DNA of 64,000 bases from positions 1 to 64,000 of the forward strand of contig JAJRXM010000066.1 of assembly GCA_024276275.1 (NCBI GenBank), in the 5' to 3' direction. Positions 45,366-54,783 of the stretch are shown here, piece after piece. The translations under genes and the position numbers were made by a program. Source of the DNA: Candidatus Zixiibacteriota bacterium. Its GTDB lineage: Bacteria > Zixibacteria > MSB-5A5 > GN15 > FEB-12. Within the stretch, counting starts at the first letter, position 1, and every line of letters begins with the position of its first letter. The notes beneath the pieces are model-generated. The model was given only the letters and a program-made list of their open reading frames with translations, had not been told where the DNA came from and made no database searches.

Positions 45366-47501
45366 ATGAAAAAAATTCTAATTTGCTCACTAGCCGTTTT
45401 ATTGATAAGTGGTTGTACAAAAACTCCAGAAGAAAAAATTGAAGACCTGTTTCAAGATGGAACCGAACAGATAAGTAATCTAAAATTTTACGAAGCAGAT
45501 TCTACATTTGCTCAGATATTTGAAATTGATCCCGGTTCTATAACAGGGATGGTAGGTGTCTCAAAATTAAATGAAGCCCGTCTGCAGTACTTTGATGCGA
45601 TAAATAACTACTCCATGATTCTCTCAATCAATACTGACTATGAAGATGCTTTTGTCGGGTTGTATAACTCCTACAAAAATTTAGGGTTCTATATTGATGC
45701 TTTAGAGGCGGCTGTTTATTATAACAAGTTATGGAATAAAAATACTCAAACAAAATATATTTTAGGTGAAGCATATAAAAATATAGGTGAGCTAAAAAGA
45801 GCAGAGACCTATTTCAAACAAGCTATTATGTCAGAGTATGAACATAAATATGCCGCTCAATTTATGTTAGCGACAACAAAAGCACTACAAGGTTTAAAAG
45901 AGGATGCCCACAAAGAAGCTTCACAAGCATTAACCGGTAAATCTGATGATCCTCTTTTTTATAATGCCGCAGCCGAATACTATGAAACTATAGGGCAAAT
46001 AGATTCAGCTATGATGTACAACAGAAAACTATTTGAAAGTAACAAAACGAATATCAACAATGTCTATATCGCTTTTAAAAGAGCCTTGAAAAATAATTAC
46101 TTAACAGATGCTCGGGTTATTATTAAATCATTTGAAACTTTAGAGCCTGATCAACTATTGTTGGTTGGTCTTCGCTTATTCTATGCCCTTCATATCGATG
46201 ATAAATCTCAAATACGAACCTTAGGACAAAACTACCGTTCTAAAGCTCCCAAAAGTTTCACCGGTACCATGTATGAATTATACTCACGAGGAGAAATTTC
46301 TGACAAAATTACAATTGCTCAGGATCTGCAGATATTACAAGTTGATATTTCAAAAGGGAAGCTTCAAGAAGACTTTGGTTCCTTTTATTATTATGCCATG
46401 TTGATGCTTTCTGTTAAATATGAAAAGAACCCCGGAACAATTCCTCAGTTGGAAGCAGTACCGGGATGGCGAAAAAACCGTAAAGAGCTGAAACTCGAAA
46501 TCGCATTGAACAAACATATTGTCGGGTTGTTTGAACAATGTTATGCTGATTTAGAGAAAATAGAAATGGGTCACCAAAGGGATGCTGACTGGTTGACCGG
46601 AATAGCAGAAAGTTGGGGACACTATGCTGTTCGCAAATATGATAAAGCCGAAGAAACCTATAAAAAAGCATTAACAGTTAATCAGTATTATGAGCCGGCA
46701 TTTAAAAGTTATGCAAATTTTTTGCTGCGCATCAATAAACAAAAAGAGGCTCTTGAATTATTTAAGAAATATCCTCAGTTTGAAAAAAACAATTTTATTG
46801 CCTTAACAAAAACGAAATATCTTTTCATCAATAAAAAATATCAAGAAGGTCTCAAGCAATTTGAACAATTTTTTCCATCAGCCTCCGGAAACATTATTTT
46901 AGTAAAAGAACTGATTGAAATTCTAAAGGCAGATAATCGTACGGAAGAAATTACAGCATTACTCGAGATTATGAATAAGTACAATGCTGATAATCCTGAT
47001 GCTAATTTACTGCTTGCGGTGAATGCTCAAGATAATAACGAATTTGAGAAATCATTAAATTATCTTGATAAGGTAATAGCTATTGAACCGAATAACCCCG
47101 ATGCTAATATCTTAAAAGCCAGGGGAATGTATTATACTGGGAATAAAACAGAAGCGTATGATCTGTTTGAAAAAAACTTAACAACTTTTAATAGAAATCC
47201 GGTTAATCTGAAGTACTATTCTCAAATTTTAGCTGCCGAAGGTATCGATTTCCCAAAAGCTGCTAATATGGGACGGCAGGCTGCATTTGAAGGGTACGGG
47301 ACTTATGAATATATAATAAATCTTGCTGATATTTATTACAAAATGGGAAGATATGATCTTTGTCGCGGAGAATCCAAAAAGCAAGACATGCTGAAGAGGA
47401 AAACCCGTATCCATATTTTCGACTCGGAATGGCAGATGCCAAGAGTGCCGACACAGAAAGATGGTCGGATGAGGCAAAAGAAAATCTTACAAAAGCTATA
47501 G
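45366..47501 (+). CDS. TPR-repeat lipoprotein, main part
   Basis: About 711 residues from ATG 45366 (AAGGA five bases before). Lipobox LISGC (Cys 18) marks an envelope lipoprotein. The body is a run of tetratricopeptide repeats, for example AETYFKQAIMSEYEHKYAAQ, AEETYKKALTVNQYYEPAF and SLNYLDKVIAIEPNNPDAN. The last 47 codons (from about 47358) are basic and unlike TPR sequence, whereas another frame continues properly (next entry), so this end is a frameshift product. TPR lipoproteins usually scaffold envelope complexes; partners unknown. Confidence 0.83.
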   Translation: MKKILICSLAVLLISGCTKTPEEKIEDLFQDGTEQISNLKFYEADSTFAQIFEIDPGSITGMVGVSKLNEARLQYFDAINNYSMILSINTDYEDAFVGLYNSYKNLGFYIDALEAAVYYNKLWNKNTQTKYILGEAYKNIGELKRAETYFKQAIMSEYEHKYAAQFMLATTKALQGLKEDAHKEASQALTGKSDDPLFYNAAAEYYETIGQIDSAMMYNRKLFESNKTNINNVYIAFKRALKNNYLTDARVIIKSFETLEPDQLLLVGLRLFYALHIDDKSQIRTLGQNYRSKAPKSFTGTMYELYSRGEISDKITIAQDLQILQVDISKGKLQEDFGSFYYYAMLMLSVKYEKNPGTIPQLEAVPGWRKNRKELKLEIALNKHIVGLFEQCYADLEKIEMGHQRDADWLTGIAESWGHYAVRKYDKAEETYKKALTVNQYYEPAFKSYANFLLRINKQKEALELFKKYPQFEKNNFIALTKTKYLFINKKYQEGLKQFEQFFPSASGNIILVKELIEILKADNRTEEITALLEIMNKYNADNPDANLLLAVNAQDNNEFEKSLNYLDKVIAIEPNNPDANILKARGMYYTGNKTEAYDLFEKNLTTFNRNPVNLKYYSQILAAEGIDFPKAANMGRQAAFEGYGTYEYIINLADIYYKMGRYDLCRGESKKQDMLKRKTRIHIFDSEWQMPRVPTQKDGRMRQKKILQKL

Positions 47502-47560
47502 AACTTGGTTTATCAGGTGATTATTTACAAGAAGCAAAAGCGACACTTAAAGGTTTATAA
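47360..47560 (+). CDS. TPR lipoprotein, true C-terminus in the shifted frame
   Basis: This frame reads ARHAEEENPYPYFRLGMADA and TKAIELGLSGDYLQEAKATLKGL, a normal closing TPR pair, then TAA 47558-47560. It joins the main part if one T is added to the TTT at 47355-47358 (GATCTTTG). No ribosome site of its own; listed as the missing end of the 45366 gene. Confidence 0.75.
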   Translation: MSRRIQKARHAEEENPYPYFRLGMADAKSADTERWSDEAKENLTKAIELGLSGDYLQEAKATLKGL

Positions 47561-47593
47561 TAATAATTTGTGATTCATAAGAAACTAATACTT

Positions 47594-47902
47594 ATGAATA
47601 TAGAGCCTTGTAAAGATATGCAAAAATCATCTGATAAATTAGATACAATTTTTGATAACTACTATGAACACAAGTTGATTTCAAGAGGCGATAATTTTCC
47701 CGATTTTGACCCTGTTGACGATAGTCTTGATTTGCTTCTTGTTGCCTTACATGAAAAATTAGATATACAATTCTTTCAAAAAAAAGTCGAATGGTCAGAT
47801 GAATTTCTTAAAGAGAAAATAGATTTTTTAAAATCTAAAAACTGGCTCAAATATGATGAAGCTCTTAAGCCAACAGTCTTTATAGTTTCCCATGAACAAT
47901 GA
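47594..47902 (+). CDS. Winged-helix-like protein, N-terminal part (in-frame TGA)
   Basis: About 102 residues from ATG 47594. FLKEKIDFLKSKNWLKYDEALKPTVFIVS resembles a winged-helix wing read as KIDFLKSKNWLKYDEAL then PTVFIVS. The frame ends at TGA 47900-47902 and continues with no gap into the next open frame. In related-looking proteins the pattern would be VSHEQG-NLYEYG, so TGA probably stands for Gly (GGA). I do not recognise the named family. Confidence 0.5.
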   Translation: MNIEPCKDMQKSSDKLDTIFDNYYEHKLISRGDNFPDFDPVDDSLDLLLVALHEKLDIQFFQKKVEWSDEFLKEKIDFLKSKNWLKYDEALKPTVFIVSHEQ

Positions 47903-48580
47903 ATGAATTTGTATGAATACGGCAGACTGATAGCTGAACAAATTGCTGAATCTGTCATACAGGAAATTCCTTCTATTAAAGTAAAGTATTTAGATTCTGA
48001 ATTATCTTCAAAATATGATTTTAAAGAATGGTCTTTCTTTTTATTAAGCGATGTCTTACTTGATAATTGGCAGATAAACAACGTCGAAGCTGAATTCTTA
48101 AAGAAAGATGAACGTCCTCGTAGACACGGGAAAAATTACTATTATAGTATTATGGAAAATATTGAATACCCAAAGGAAAATTTTGGGATTTATGGGAATC
48201 AGTATCACTCACTTAATGACAGTATTGCATTAGTTGTATATGGCAATAATAGAAATATTGTGAATAGTAAAATTAAAAAAGATAAATCATATTTAGATTC
48301 ATTAGTAAATAATGCCCCAAAAATAACAAATGTTGAAATGGAATTCTTTGAACAACTTGCATCTGATTTTAAACCAAAATTGCTAAATATATTAACAGAC
48401 AATAAACGCTATATACATAGTATCTATAAAAAGACCGGTTACGAAAATGAAATCAGTTTTGAAGAATTTTTTATATGGTGGTATCATTTTATTTACACTG
48501 ATATTACAAATATCTTGGCAAAACATAACGAACTGCAAATTCCACAAGATGGAAACTTTTATTGTCTTATAATGAAATAA
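47903..48580 (+). CDS. Continuation of the winged-helix-like protein
   Basis: 225 residues in the same frame as 47594-47899. It begins MNLYEYGRLIAEQIAESVI, a helix that normally follows the wing, then a region of unknown fold with WSFFLLSDVLLDNW and FFIWWYHFIYTDI. It may be one 328-residue soluble protein with the previous part. AT-rich, with no operon partner, so possibly accessory. Confidence 0.5.
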   Translation: MNLYEYGRLIAEQIAESVIQEIPSIKVKYLDSELSSKYDFKEWSFFLLSDVLLDNWQINNVEAEFLKKDERPRRHGKNYYYSIMENIEYPKENFGIYGNQYHSLNDSIALVVYGNNRNIVNSKIKKDKSYLDSLVNNAPKITNVEMEFFEQLASDFKPKLLNILTDNKRYIHSIYKKTGYENEISFEEFFIWWYHFIYTDITNILAKHNELQIPQDGNFYCLIMK

Positions 48581-48666
48581 GAAACAGATAATAGTATATT
48601 GAAATAACATCAAATTAATATCCACATATTTAATAATTTTTCTTTTTCTATTCAGACTTAATCATT

Positions 48667-49503
48667 ATGTTTAGAGCTATGGCAGAAAAAAAAATACTTG
48701 TTACCGGTGGAGCCGGTTATATAGGCTCGGTACTTATAGGACAACTACTGCAGCAAGGTTACTTTGTTCGCACAATAGATAACCTTTCGTTTGGTAAGCA
48801 ACCATTGGAAGCCTATAAACTGAATAAACATTTTGAATTTATACAAGGTGATATAACAAACCGAAATGACTGTAAAAAAGCAGTAGATTCTGTCAATGCG
48901 ATAATTCATCTGGCAGCTATTGTCGGCGACCCGGCATGTAAAAAACAACCTGAGTTAGCAATCGCAGTAAATAGAGAAGGGTCACAAAATCTTTTGGATA
49001 CCGCAATAGATGCTCAAGTCGAAAGGTTTATCTTTGCCTCGACCTGTTCCAACTACGGTAAAATGTCTGACCCAAACGGCTATGTTGACGAAACAACAGA
49101 ACTCAACCCTGTTTCTCTCTATGCCGAATTAAAAGTTGAGTTTGAACAAAAATTGCTTAATCTTTTAGATACAAATCTAACTCCTGCCTGTCTACGTTTT
49201 GCAACAGCCTATGGACTTTCGCCCCGTATTCGATTAGATTTAACTGTTAATGAATTCAGCAAAGAACTTGCTTTGGGAAGAAAACTTGAAATTTACGGTG
49301 AGCAGTTTTGGAGACCGTACTGCCATACTTCAGATATTGCTCGAGCATGTATCTTAGCAATTGAAGCAGAGAAATCGCTTGTATCACACAAAGCCTTTAA
49401 TGTCGGTGACACAAATGAAAACTATCAAAAGAAAACAATTGTCGAGATGATTCTAAAAGAGTTGCCAAAGGCAAAAGATAATATACATTATGTTTCAAAA
49501 TAA
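48667..49503 (+). CDS. NAD-dependent epimerase/dehydratase, interrupted near the C-terminus
   Basis: 278 residues to TAA 49501-49503. Rossmann motif TGGAGYIGS, HLAAIVGDPA, and the short-chain catalytic set (Ser in STCSNYG, Tyr-x3-Lys in SLYAELK) are intact, so the extended-SDR sugar-nucleotide fold is sure. After the TAA the same frame goes on as EDPRDYRVNFERIKNNLGF and ends at TAG 49660-49662, giving about 331 residues. DPRDYRV is the usual C-terminal phrase of this family, so TAA interrupts a real gene, probably at Glu/Asp. It precedes a nucleotidyltransferase by 8 bp, forming a sugar-activation pair. Confidence 0.83.
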   Translation: MFRAMAEKKILVTGGAGYIGSVLIGQLLQQGYFVRTIDNLSFGKQPLEAYKLNKHFEFIQGDITNRNDCKKAVDSVNAIIHLAAIVGDPACKKQPELAIAVNREGSQNLLDTAIDAQVERFIFASTCSNYGKMSDPNGYVDETTELNPVSLYAELKVEFEQKLLNLLDTNLTPACLRFATAYGLSPRIRLDLTVNEFSKELALGRKLEIYGEQFWRPYCHTSDIARACILAIEAEKSLVSHKAFNVGDTNENYQKKTIVEMILKELPKAKDNIHYVSK

Positions 49504-49670
49504 GAAGACCCTCGCGATTATCGGGTAAACTTTGAACGTATAAAAAACAATTTAGGGTTTCGAATTTCAAAAAAAGTTGCTGACGGAATAAAAGAATATA
49601 TAGCACTGATACAATCCGGCAGCATAAATGACCCCGATAACAAAATTTATAAAAATATATAGAGAGAATT

Positions 49671-50372
49671 ATGCAGGCTGTTATTTTAGCAGGAGGTAAA
49701 GGACGAAGACTTTACCCGTTTACAAAAGAAATTCCGAAACCTCTTGTCGAGGTTGTGGGAGAGCCTATTATTGAACTACTGTTAAAACAAATGCAGTCAT
49801 GCGGTGTATCCGAAGTTATCATTGCGGTACATCATATGGCAGACCAAATCAAAGAGGTAGTAGGGGACGGTTCCCGCTTTGGTTTAAAAATCAGCTATTC
49901 CCACGAAGAAAAAGAACTTTCTACAGTTGCACCTTTGAAACTGATTGATTCTTTACAGGATAAATTTATTGTCGCCAATGGAGATATTCTGACAGATTTA
50001 GATTTTGCCGATATGATGGTTCTGCATATGCAGTCAGGTGCGGAGCTTTCTGTTGCGGTAACAAAAAGATGTCACGACATAGATTACGGTGTTATAGAAA
50101 CCGACAGTAACAATAATATAATTTTATTCAAAGAAAAACCGAAATCAGATTATTTAGTTTCCTGTGGAATCTATATTTTTTCAAAAACAATTCTCAATCA
50201 GATTCCCGATAATGTCCCATTTGGATTTGATAATTTGATGGAGACATTATTAAAACAAAAAACACCAATCAACTCATACCTGTTTGAAAAATTCTGGTTA
50301 GATATCGGAAGGCCTGCCGACTATGAAAAAGCACAAACAGAGTATGAAAAATATCTCAAATACAAGAATTAA
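49671..50372 (+). CDS. Sugar-1-phosphate nucleotidyltransferase
   Basis: 233 residues, GT-A-like fold. N-terminal LAGGKGRRLYPFTKEIPKPL binds the nucleotide triphosphate, and IVANGDILTDLDF supplies the metal Asp. Closest in style to mannose-1-phosphate guanylyl- or glucose-1-phosphate nucleotidyltransferases, but shorter than RfbA, so the sugar is uncertain. It follows the epimerase closely and presumably activates the sugar for the same glycan. Its end overlaps the convergent acylase gene by 4 bp. Confidence 0.87.
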   Translation: MQAVILAGGKGRRLYPFTKEIPKPLVEVVGEPIIELLLKQMQSCGVSEVIIAVHHMADQIKEVVGDGSRFGLKISYSHEEKELSTVAPLKLIDSLQDKFIVANGDILTDLDFADMMVLHMQSGAELSVAVTKRCHDIDYGVIETDSNNNIILFKEKPKSDYLVSCGIYIFSKTILNQIPDNVPFGFDNLMETLLKQKTPINSYLFEKFWLDIGRPADYEKAQTEYEKYLKYKN

Positions 50373-52783
50373 ATTTTTGGCTTAAGCGTCAATTTACTTA
50401 TTGATTTATTCCTGATTTTTTCATCGCTAATCGGTACCGTCCAGCGTTCATTTGTTTTCCACATCTCGTAAAAATCAAAGAAATGATTACTCATCGGGTT
50501 TCCTGAATTTCCCGCAGGGAGAACTATTGAGGTAGCATCTAAGTCAGAAAAATCTACAATCAATCGCATACTTGCTCCGGCAACAGAGACATAACTACTG
50601 TCAGATATTTTTTGAGAAAACGAAGAATTCAAAGTCCCCGGTGTACCTCCGCGGGGGATTGGTTCTGTCTCCAAATCTAAAGAAGAACCGATAATTGGAA
50701 TTATAGCCAACGGATGTTTCATTTGCAGAGTCTGCATATCGCCCCATTTTTTATCCCCGACAATCACTAATGCTTGGGTCATTGCTTTGCGGGCGATGTC
50801 TATATAATTTTCTTTTACATCGGTAGTTATATTATCAAACCATCCTGCTGCTAAAACATTATTTAAATTTTCAATCCACTTAGCAGGAACTCTGTTATAT
50901 AAATCAGGTAACTCATCCTCAAACACCTCTTTTTGTAACTGGTCAAGATATACAACTGTCAGGGCAGCAAAGTATGATGAAGTATCGCTTGCACCGCCCC
51001 ACAAAGCTATCTGTTCGGCTTTTTCACTTTCTCCACACATTGCAAGTATCCGTGAGAGTTCTGTTGCGAAATGTGCCATGTATCTGTCGGTAAGGTCAAA
51101 CTGAAAAGTTTTCATATCTTGAACAGAGAATTTATCTTTTGAATTCAAAAGCTCATGCATTTGCATAATTCTATCGGCAAAATAAAATCCATGAGTACTG
51201 CTTCGGTTGTCAGGTTTGTTGTTGCAAGATGCTATCCATCCTATTGACGGGTTTAAAACATGAGACGTTTTATCAAGCGAATAAAACTCAAACCTGCTTT
51301 GAGAACCTAATGCCGACGGTAAAATAGTTTCTGAGTAATCTTTTCGAACAGGAATCGGAGTCGAAAGTTGGTAACCTATATTACCCGAACTATCGGCATA
51401 CAAATAGTTGGCATCTAAAGCCCCGAAATTAGTAACTATCTTTCTGAAACTATCATATGAATTTGTGTTGATTAAACTGAATGCGTTTGTAATACCTATG
51501 TTTAAATCAACATCATGTCCGACCCAATGTAAAACTATTGCTGTTGAATCATCTTCTTCCATGACAACACCATAGTCGGAAATTTTTGTTTCAAGAATTA
51601 CAGTGCTGTCCAGATATGAGTTAAGATGTTCAGTTGATACTATACGAAAATCCTTCCAACCGTTTTCTGTCAAATATTGAGTTTTGTTTTTGTTCATTTG
51701 AATTGTTTTATAATCAACAACATCATTTCCACCTGCGGTGAATGCCCAAGCTGCTGTTTTGTTATGCCCCATAACAAAAAACGGTAACCCGGGAGTAGTA
51801 ATTCCGAACACGTTTGTTTCAGTTTCTTTTATATGAATCCCGACTGCATACCAAAACTGGGGAAGACGGCCTAATTCTAAATGAGGATCCGAGGCAAGCA
51901 TGGCAGAGCCACTTTCAGAGCGAGAGGGTGCCACGACCCATGCATTTGACGCTTCCGACATATTGAAAGACTGCAGACCATTTTGAAAGTATTGCGATGC
52001 TATATATTCCTGTGCCAAACTATTTTGGTTGTCAGGTTGTAATTCAAAAGAATAGTTGTAGCCGATCTGTAAATTCTGCTTTACAGGAGTTCTGTTTGAT
52101 TGAGTTTGTCTGTATTCTACTGTTGACGGTGCAAAATCTGGATACGGGAAGATAAGTGTTTGAGCTTTTTCTATCCCGACTTTTTTAGCAAGCTCGTTGT
52201 AAAAAGAATCTCTATTCATTAAACTGTTTGAATACCATGTTTGAAATGATAATAACGCCAGACAATCGGTTATAGTCCACGTTGTAAAGTCAACCGGAAG
52301 AAACCGATATTCAAACGGCAGTGACTTACAAATTTCGGCATATTTATTGATTCCGTCGCAGTATGCCTGTAAACGCTCTCGGTTATAATCAGATAAGTTT
52401 TTTCCCGCTTCTTGAGCAATTCTAAAATGTCCGATTTTTATCTGTTCGGCATCAATAGACTTTGTTACAGAACCTAAGAGTTCTGAAAGTTTTCCCTGAG
52501 CAACTCTCCGAGAAAGATCCATCTGAAACATACGGTCAGATGCATGTTGATACCCTAAAGCAAAGTACGCATCATTTTCATTAGATGCATAAATTTGAGG
52601 GATTCCTTTACCGTCAAATAAAATTTCAACCTCGCCATTAATACCGTCAAGAACTATTTCGCCGTCAGTTTGAGGAATAGATAGAACAAGCATAATATAA
52701 AATGATACAATAATTCCGACAACAATGCCCAGAAAAGTTAATCCGAGAAATGAGAAGACCTTTTTTTTTACAGATGATGCCAC
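50369..52783 (-). CDS. Penicillin acylase-family (S45) N-terminal nucleophile hydrolase
   Basis: 804 residues. One N-terminal membrane or signal segment (about 10-35) precedes a propeptide and the self-cleaving core. The nucleophile is Ser279 in EASNAWVVAP, followed by GSAMLASDPHL and GLPFFVMGHN, all typical of S45. Autocleavage before Ser279 would give alpha and beta chains. Members hydrolyse amide bonds of penicillins, acyl-homoserine lactones or peptides; the natural substrate is not known. Placed 3 bp after the symporter gene, so likely cotranscribed with it. Confidence 0.9.
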   Translation of the reverse strand: MASSVKKKVFSFLGLTFLGIVVGIIVSFYIMLVLSIPQTDGEIVLDGINGEVEILFDGKGIPQIYASNENDAYFALGYQHASDRMFQMDLSRRVAQGKLSELLGSVTKSIDAEQIKIGHFRIAQEAGKNLSDYNRERLQAYCDGINKYAEICKSLPFEYRFLPVDFTTWTITDCLALLSFQTWYSNSLMNRDSFYNELAKKVGIEKAQTLIFPYPDFAPSTVEYRQTQSNRTPVKQNLQIGYNYSFELQPDNQNSLAQEYIASQYFQNGLQSFNMSEASNAWVVAPSRSESGSAMLASDPHLELGRLPQFWYAVGIHIKETETNVFGITTPGLPFFVMGHNKTAAWAFTAGGNDVVDYKTIQMNKNKTQYLTENGWKDFRIVSTEHLNSYLDSTVILETKISDYGVVMEEDDSTAIVLHWVGHDVDLNIGITNAFSLINTNSYDSFRKIVTNFGALDANYLYADSSGNIGYQLSTPIPVRKDYSETILPSALGSQSRFEFYSLDKTSHVLNPSIGWIASCNNKPDNRSSTHGFYFADRIMQMHELLNSKDKFSVQDMKTFQFDLTDRYMAHFATELSRILAMCGESEKAEQIALWGGASDTSSYFAALTVVYLDQLQKEVFEDELPDLYNRVPAKWIENLNNVLAAGWFDNITTDVKENYIDIARKAMTQALVIVGDKKWGDMQTLQMKHPLAIIPIIGSSLDLETEPIPRGGTPGTLNSSFSQKISDSSYVSVAGASMRLIVDFSDLDATSIVLPAGNSGNPMSNHFFDFYEMWKTNERWTVPISDEKIRNKSISKLTLKPKI

Positions 52784-52786
52784 GTT

Positions 52787-54220
52787 TTATTCCTTTGTTT
52801 TTGATGTCAAAAGAGAAACTATTACAACCGCACAGGTCGCCAATATAAATGCCGGTACAAGTTCATATACAATAGATTTTAATACAGGAACATCTCGCCA
52901 TACGACCGAAACAATAAGTCCGGTCAGCATTCCGCTTATAGCACCAGCTTTGCTTGTTTTTTTCCAGACTAATCCTAAAATTACAACTGGACCAAATGCT
53001 GCTCCTAAAACCGACCAAGCGTATAATACAAAATCAAATATCATTCTATTTTTTGTCAACGCAAAAAAGACCGAAAGAACCGCCAGTATAACCAGCACAA
53101 TTTTATCTGTCGAAATAGTTTTTTTCAAATCAGATGTTCCGGTTTTTGAAAATATCGGAAGAATATCCCTTGAAAAAATAGTAGAGACTACTATCAGTTG
53201 TGAGTCTGCCGTTGAACAAATTGCCGAAACTATTGCAGCGATTACAAACCCGCCTAAAACAGGGGGGAGTAAACTATTGACCGCAAGAGGAAGTGCCTGC
53301 TCGGGATCGGCAAGAACCCCAAAGTAGATTTTTGAAAACATGCCAAAGAAAATAGCACCGAGATATACAATAGTCATCCAAGATATGGCAATGACAGAAC
53401 CTTGTCTGATTGTTTTTTTATCTTTTGCCGCCATGAACCGTGCTAATATATGAGGTTGCCCCGGGTAACCTAAACCGATTCCTAAAAATCCGACTACAAA
53501 ACCTACTAACGTAAGACCACTTTTACCTGCTGTAAAAGAAAGAAAATTTGGGTCGGTCGATAAAATTACTTCAACAAACTGACCAAACCCGCCTAGTTGA
53601 TATAACATTACAATCGGCATGACCAAGAGTGCTACGAACATAAATGATGACTGAATAATATCTGTCCAGCATATTGCTCTAAATCCGCCGAATACGGTAT
53701 AGGTTAAAATAATCCCGGCACCTATTAAGACACCCAGCCAATATGGAACCGAAAAAGTAGCATCAAATGCTTTACCTGCGGCATTCATCTGAGCAGCTAC
53801 ATATCCGAGCATAGCAATGATGATAATCAAAGATGAAATAATTTTTAATGATTTTGAATTTTTTCCAAACCGAAATGAAATATATTGTGGAATAGTCACG
53901 GCACCGTTTGCAGATGTTGCCGTTCGTAATTTTTCAGCGAGATAATACCAGTTAAACAGATACCCTAATGCAATTCCGGGAACAATCCAAAATGACGCTG
54001 CCCCGTCAGCGTACGCCATCCCGACTAATCCAAGCATGCCCCATCCCGACTCCGATGATGCCGAGGCAGATAGAGCCGATGCCCAGGGACCTAACTCACG
54101 GTTAGCCAAAACAAAATCTTCACTAGTCTCTTTTTTTGACTTTGTGGAGTATAATCCGATTCCGATTATGAACAAATTATACAGAATAAATGACAGAGCT
54201 AATAAAAATTGTGAGTCGAT
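52787..54220 (-). CDS. Sodium/solute symporter (SSS, PutP-like)
   Basis: About 477 residues with twelve or thirteen membrane helices. LPLAVNSLLPPVLGGFV, SAICSTADSQLIVVS and the GGFRAICWTDIIQ segment are typical of the sodium:proline type. The first in-frame start after the first helix is TTG 54175, which would cut that helix in two. Upstream in frame, ATC 54218-54220 has AAGGAG six bases before it and gives IDSQFLLALSFILYNLF, the missing first helix. So either AUC is used as start or an ATG was lost. Substrate probably an amino acid or similar. Confidence 0.82.
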   Translation of the reverse strand: MDSQFLLALSFILYNLFIIGIGLYSTKSKKETSEDFVLANRELGPWASALSASASSESGWGMLGLVGMAYADGAASFWIVPGIALGYLFNWYYLAEKLRTATSANGAVTIPQYISFRFGKNSKSLKIISSLIIIIAMLGYVAAQMNAAGKAFDATFSVPYWLGVLIGAGIILTYTVFGGFRAICWTDIIQSSFMFVALLVMPIVMLYQLGGFGQFVEVILSTDPNFLSFTAGKSGLTLVGFVVGFLGIGLGYPGQPHILARFMAAKDKKTIRQGSVIAISWMTIVYLGAIFFGMFSKIYFGVLADPEQALPLAVNSLLPPVLGGFVIAAIVSAICSTADSQLIVVSTIFSRDILPIFSKTGTSDLKKTISTDKIVLVILAVLSVFFALTKNRMIFDFVLYAWSVLGAAFGPVVILGLVWKKTSKAGAISGMLTGLIVSVVWRDVPVLKSIVYELVPAFILATCAVVIVSLLTSKTKE

Positions 54221-54402
54221 AGTGAACTCCTTAAGACCTTTATCAATAACAAAAATAAATCAGTTGAATAATTGCTTAAAATGATAAAACAAGACCCTGA
54301 AAGCAACAAGAAATTAAAAACGGAAAAAACAGTTAAAACTTGAAATTATATTATTATTACTTATCTATTTTAGATTGATTTCTTATAAAAGGAGAATTTG
54401 TT

Positions 54403-54780
54403 GTGGCACAAAAAATTATATTCCTCATACTTGCCGGAGCAGCAGGAACATTATTAAGGTATTTTCTCTCGGTGTATATACAAAAAATATCAGGTTCAGA
54501 CTTTCCAATCGGAACCTTAACAGTGAACATACTTGGCTGTTTTGTGGTCGGTTTGTTATGGGCGTTGCTTGAGGGGAAAGTATCAATAAGCGATGAAATG
54601 AGGGTTGTACTTTTTGTAGGATTTATGGGAGCGTTTACGACTTTTTCAACACTTATCCTTGAGTCGAATATGCTTTTTAGAGATTCTCAGTATTTCTTTG
54701 CTTTTGGAAATATACTTTTACAAAATGTAATCGGTATTGCTGCATTGTATGGAGGTTTGCAATTAGGGAGAATTACATAG
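54403..54780 (+). CDS. crcB: Fluoride channel CrcB/FluC
   Basis: 125 residues, four helices. GAAGTLLRY, the GTLTVNILGCFVVG central helix and GFMGAFTTFSTL are the FluC signature. It exports fluoride as a dual-topology dimer. Start is GTG 54403 with AAGGAG before it. I found no convincing fluoride riboswitch in the 120 bp upstream. A convergent gene starts 3 bp after the stop. Confidence 0.94.
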   Translation: MAQKIIFLILAGAAGTLLRYFLSVYIQKISGSDFPIGTLTVNILGCFVVGLLWALLEGKVSISDEMRVVLFVGFMGAFTTFSTLILESNMLFRDSQYFFAFGNILLQNVIGIAALYGGLQLGRIT

Positions 54781-54783
54781 GAA

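Noticed and set aside
47900-47902. Selenocysteine codon
   Set aside because: Flanking sequence is not Cys-rich, expected residue is Gly, and no obvious SECIS-like hairpin was noticed just after the TGA.
54281-54402. Fluoride riboswitch upstream of crcB
   Set aside because: The AT-rich leader lacks the GG-GAUGG type pseudoknot segments I would expect.
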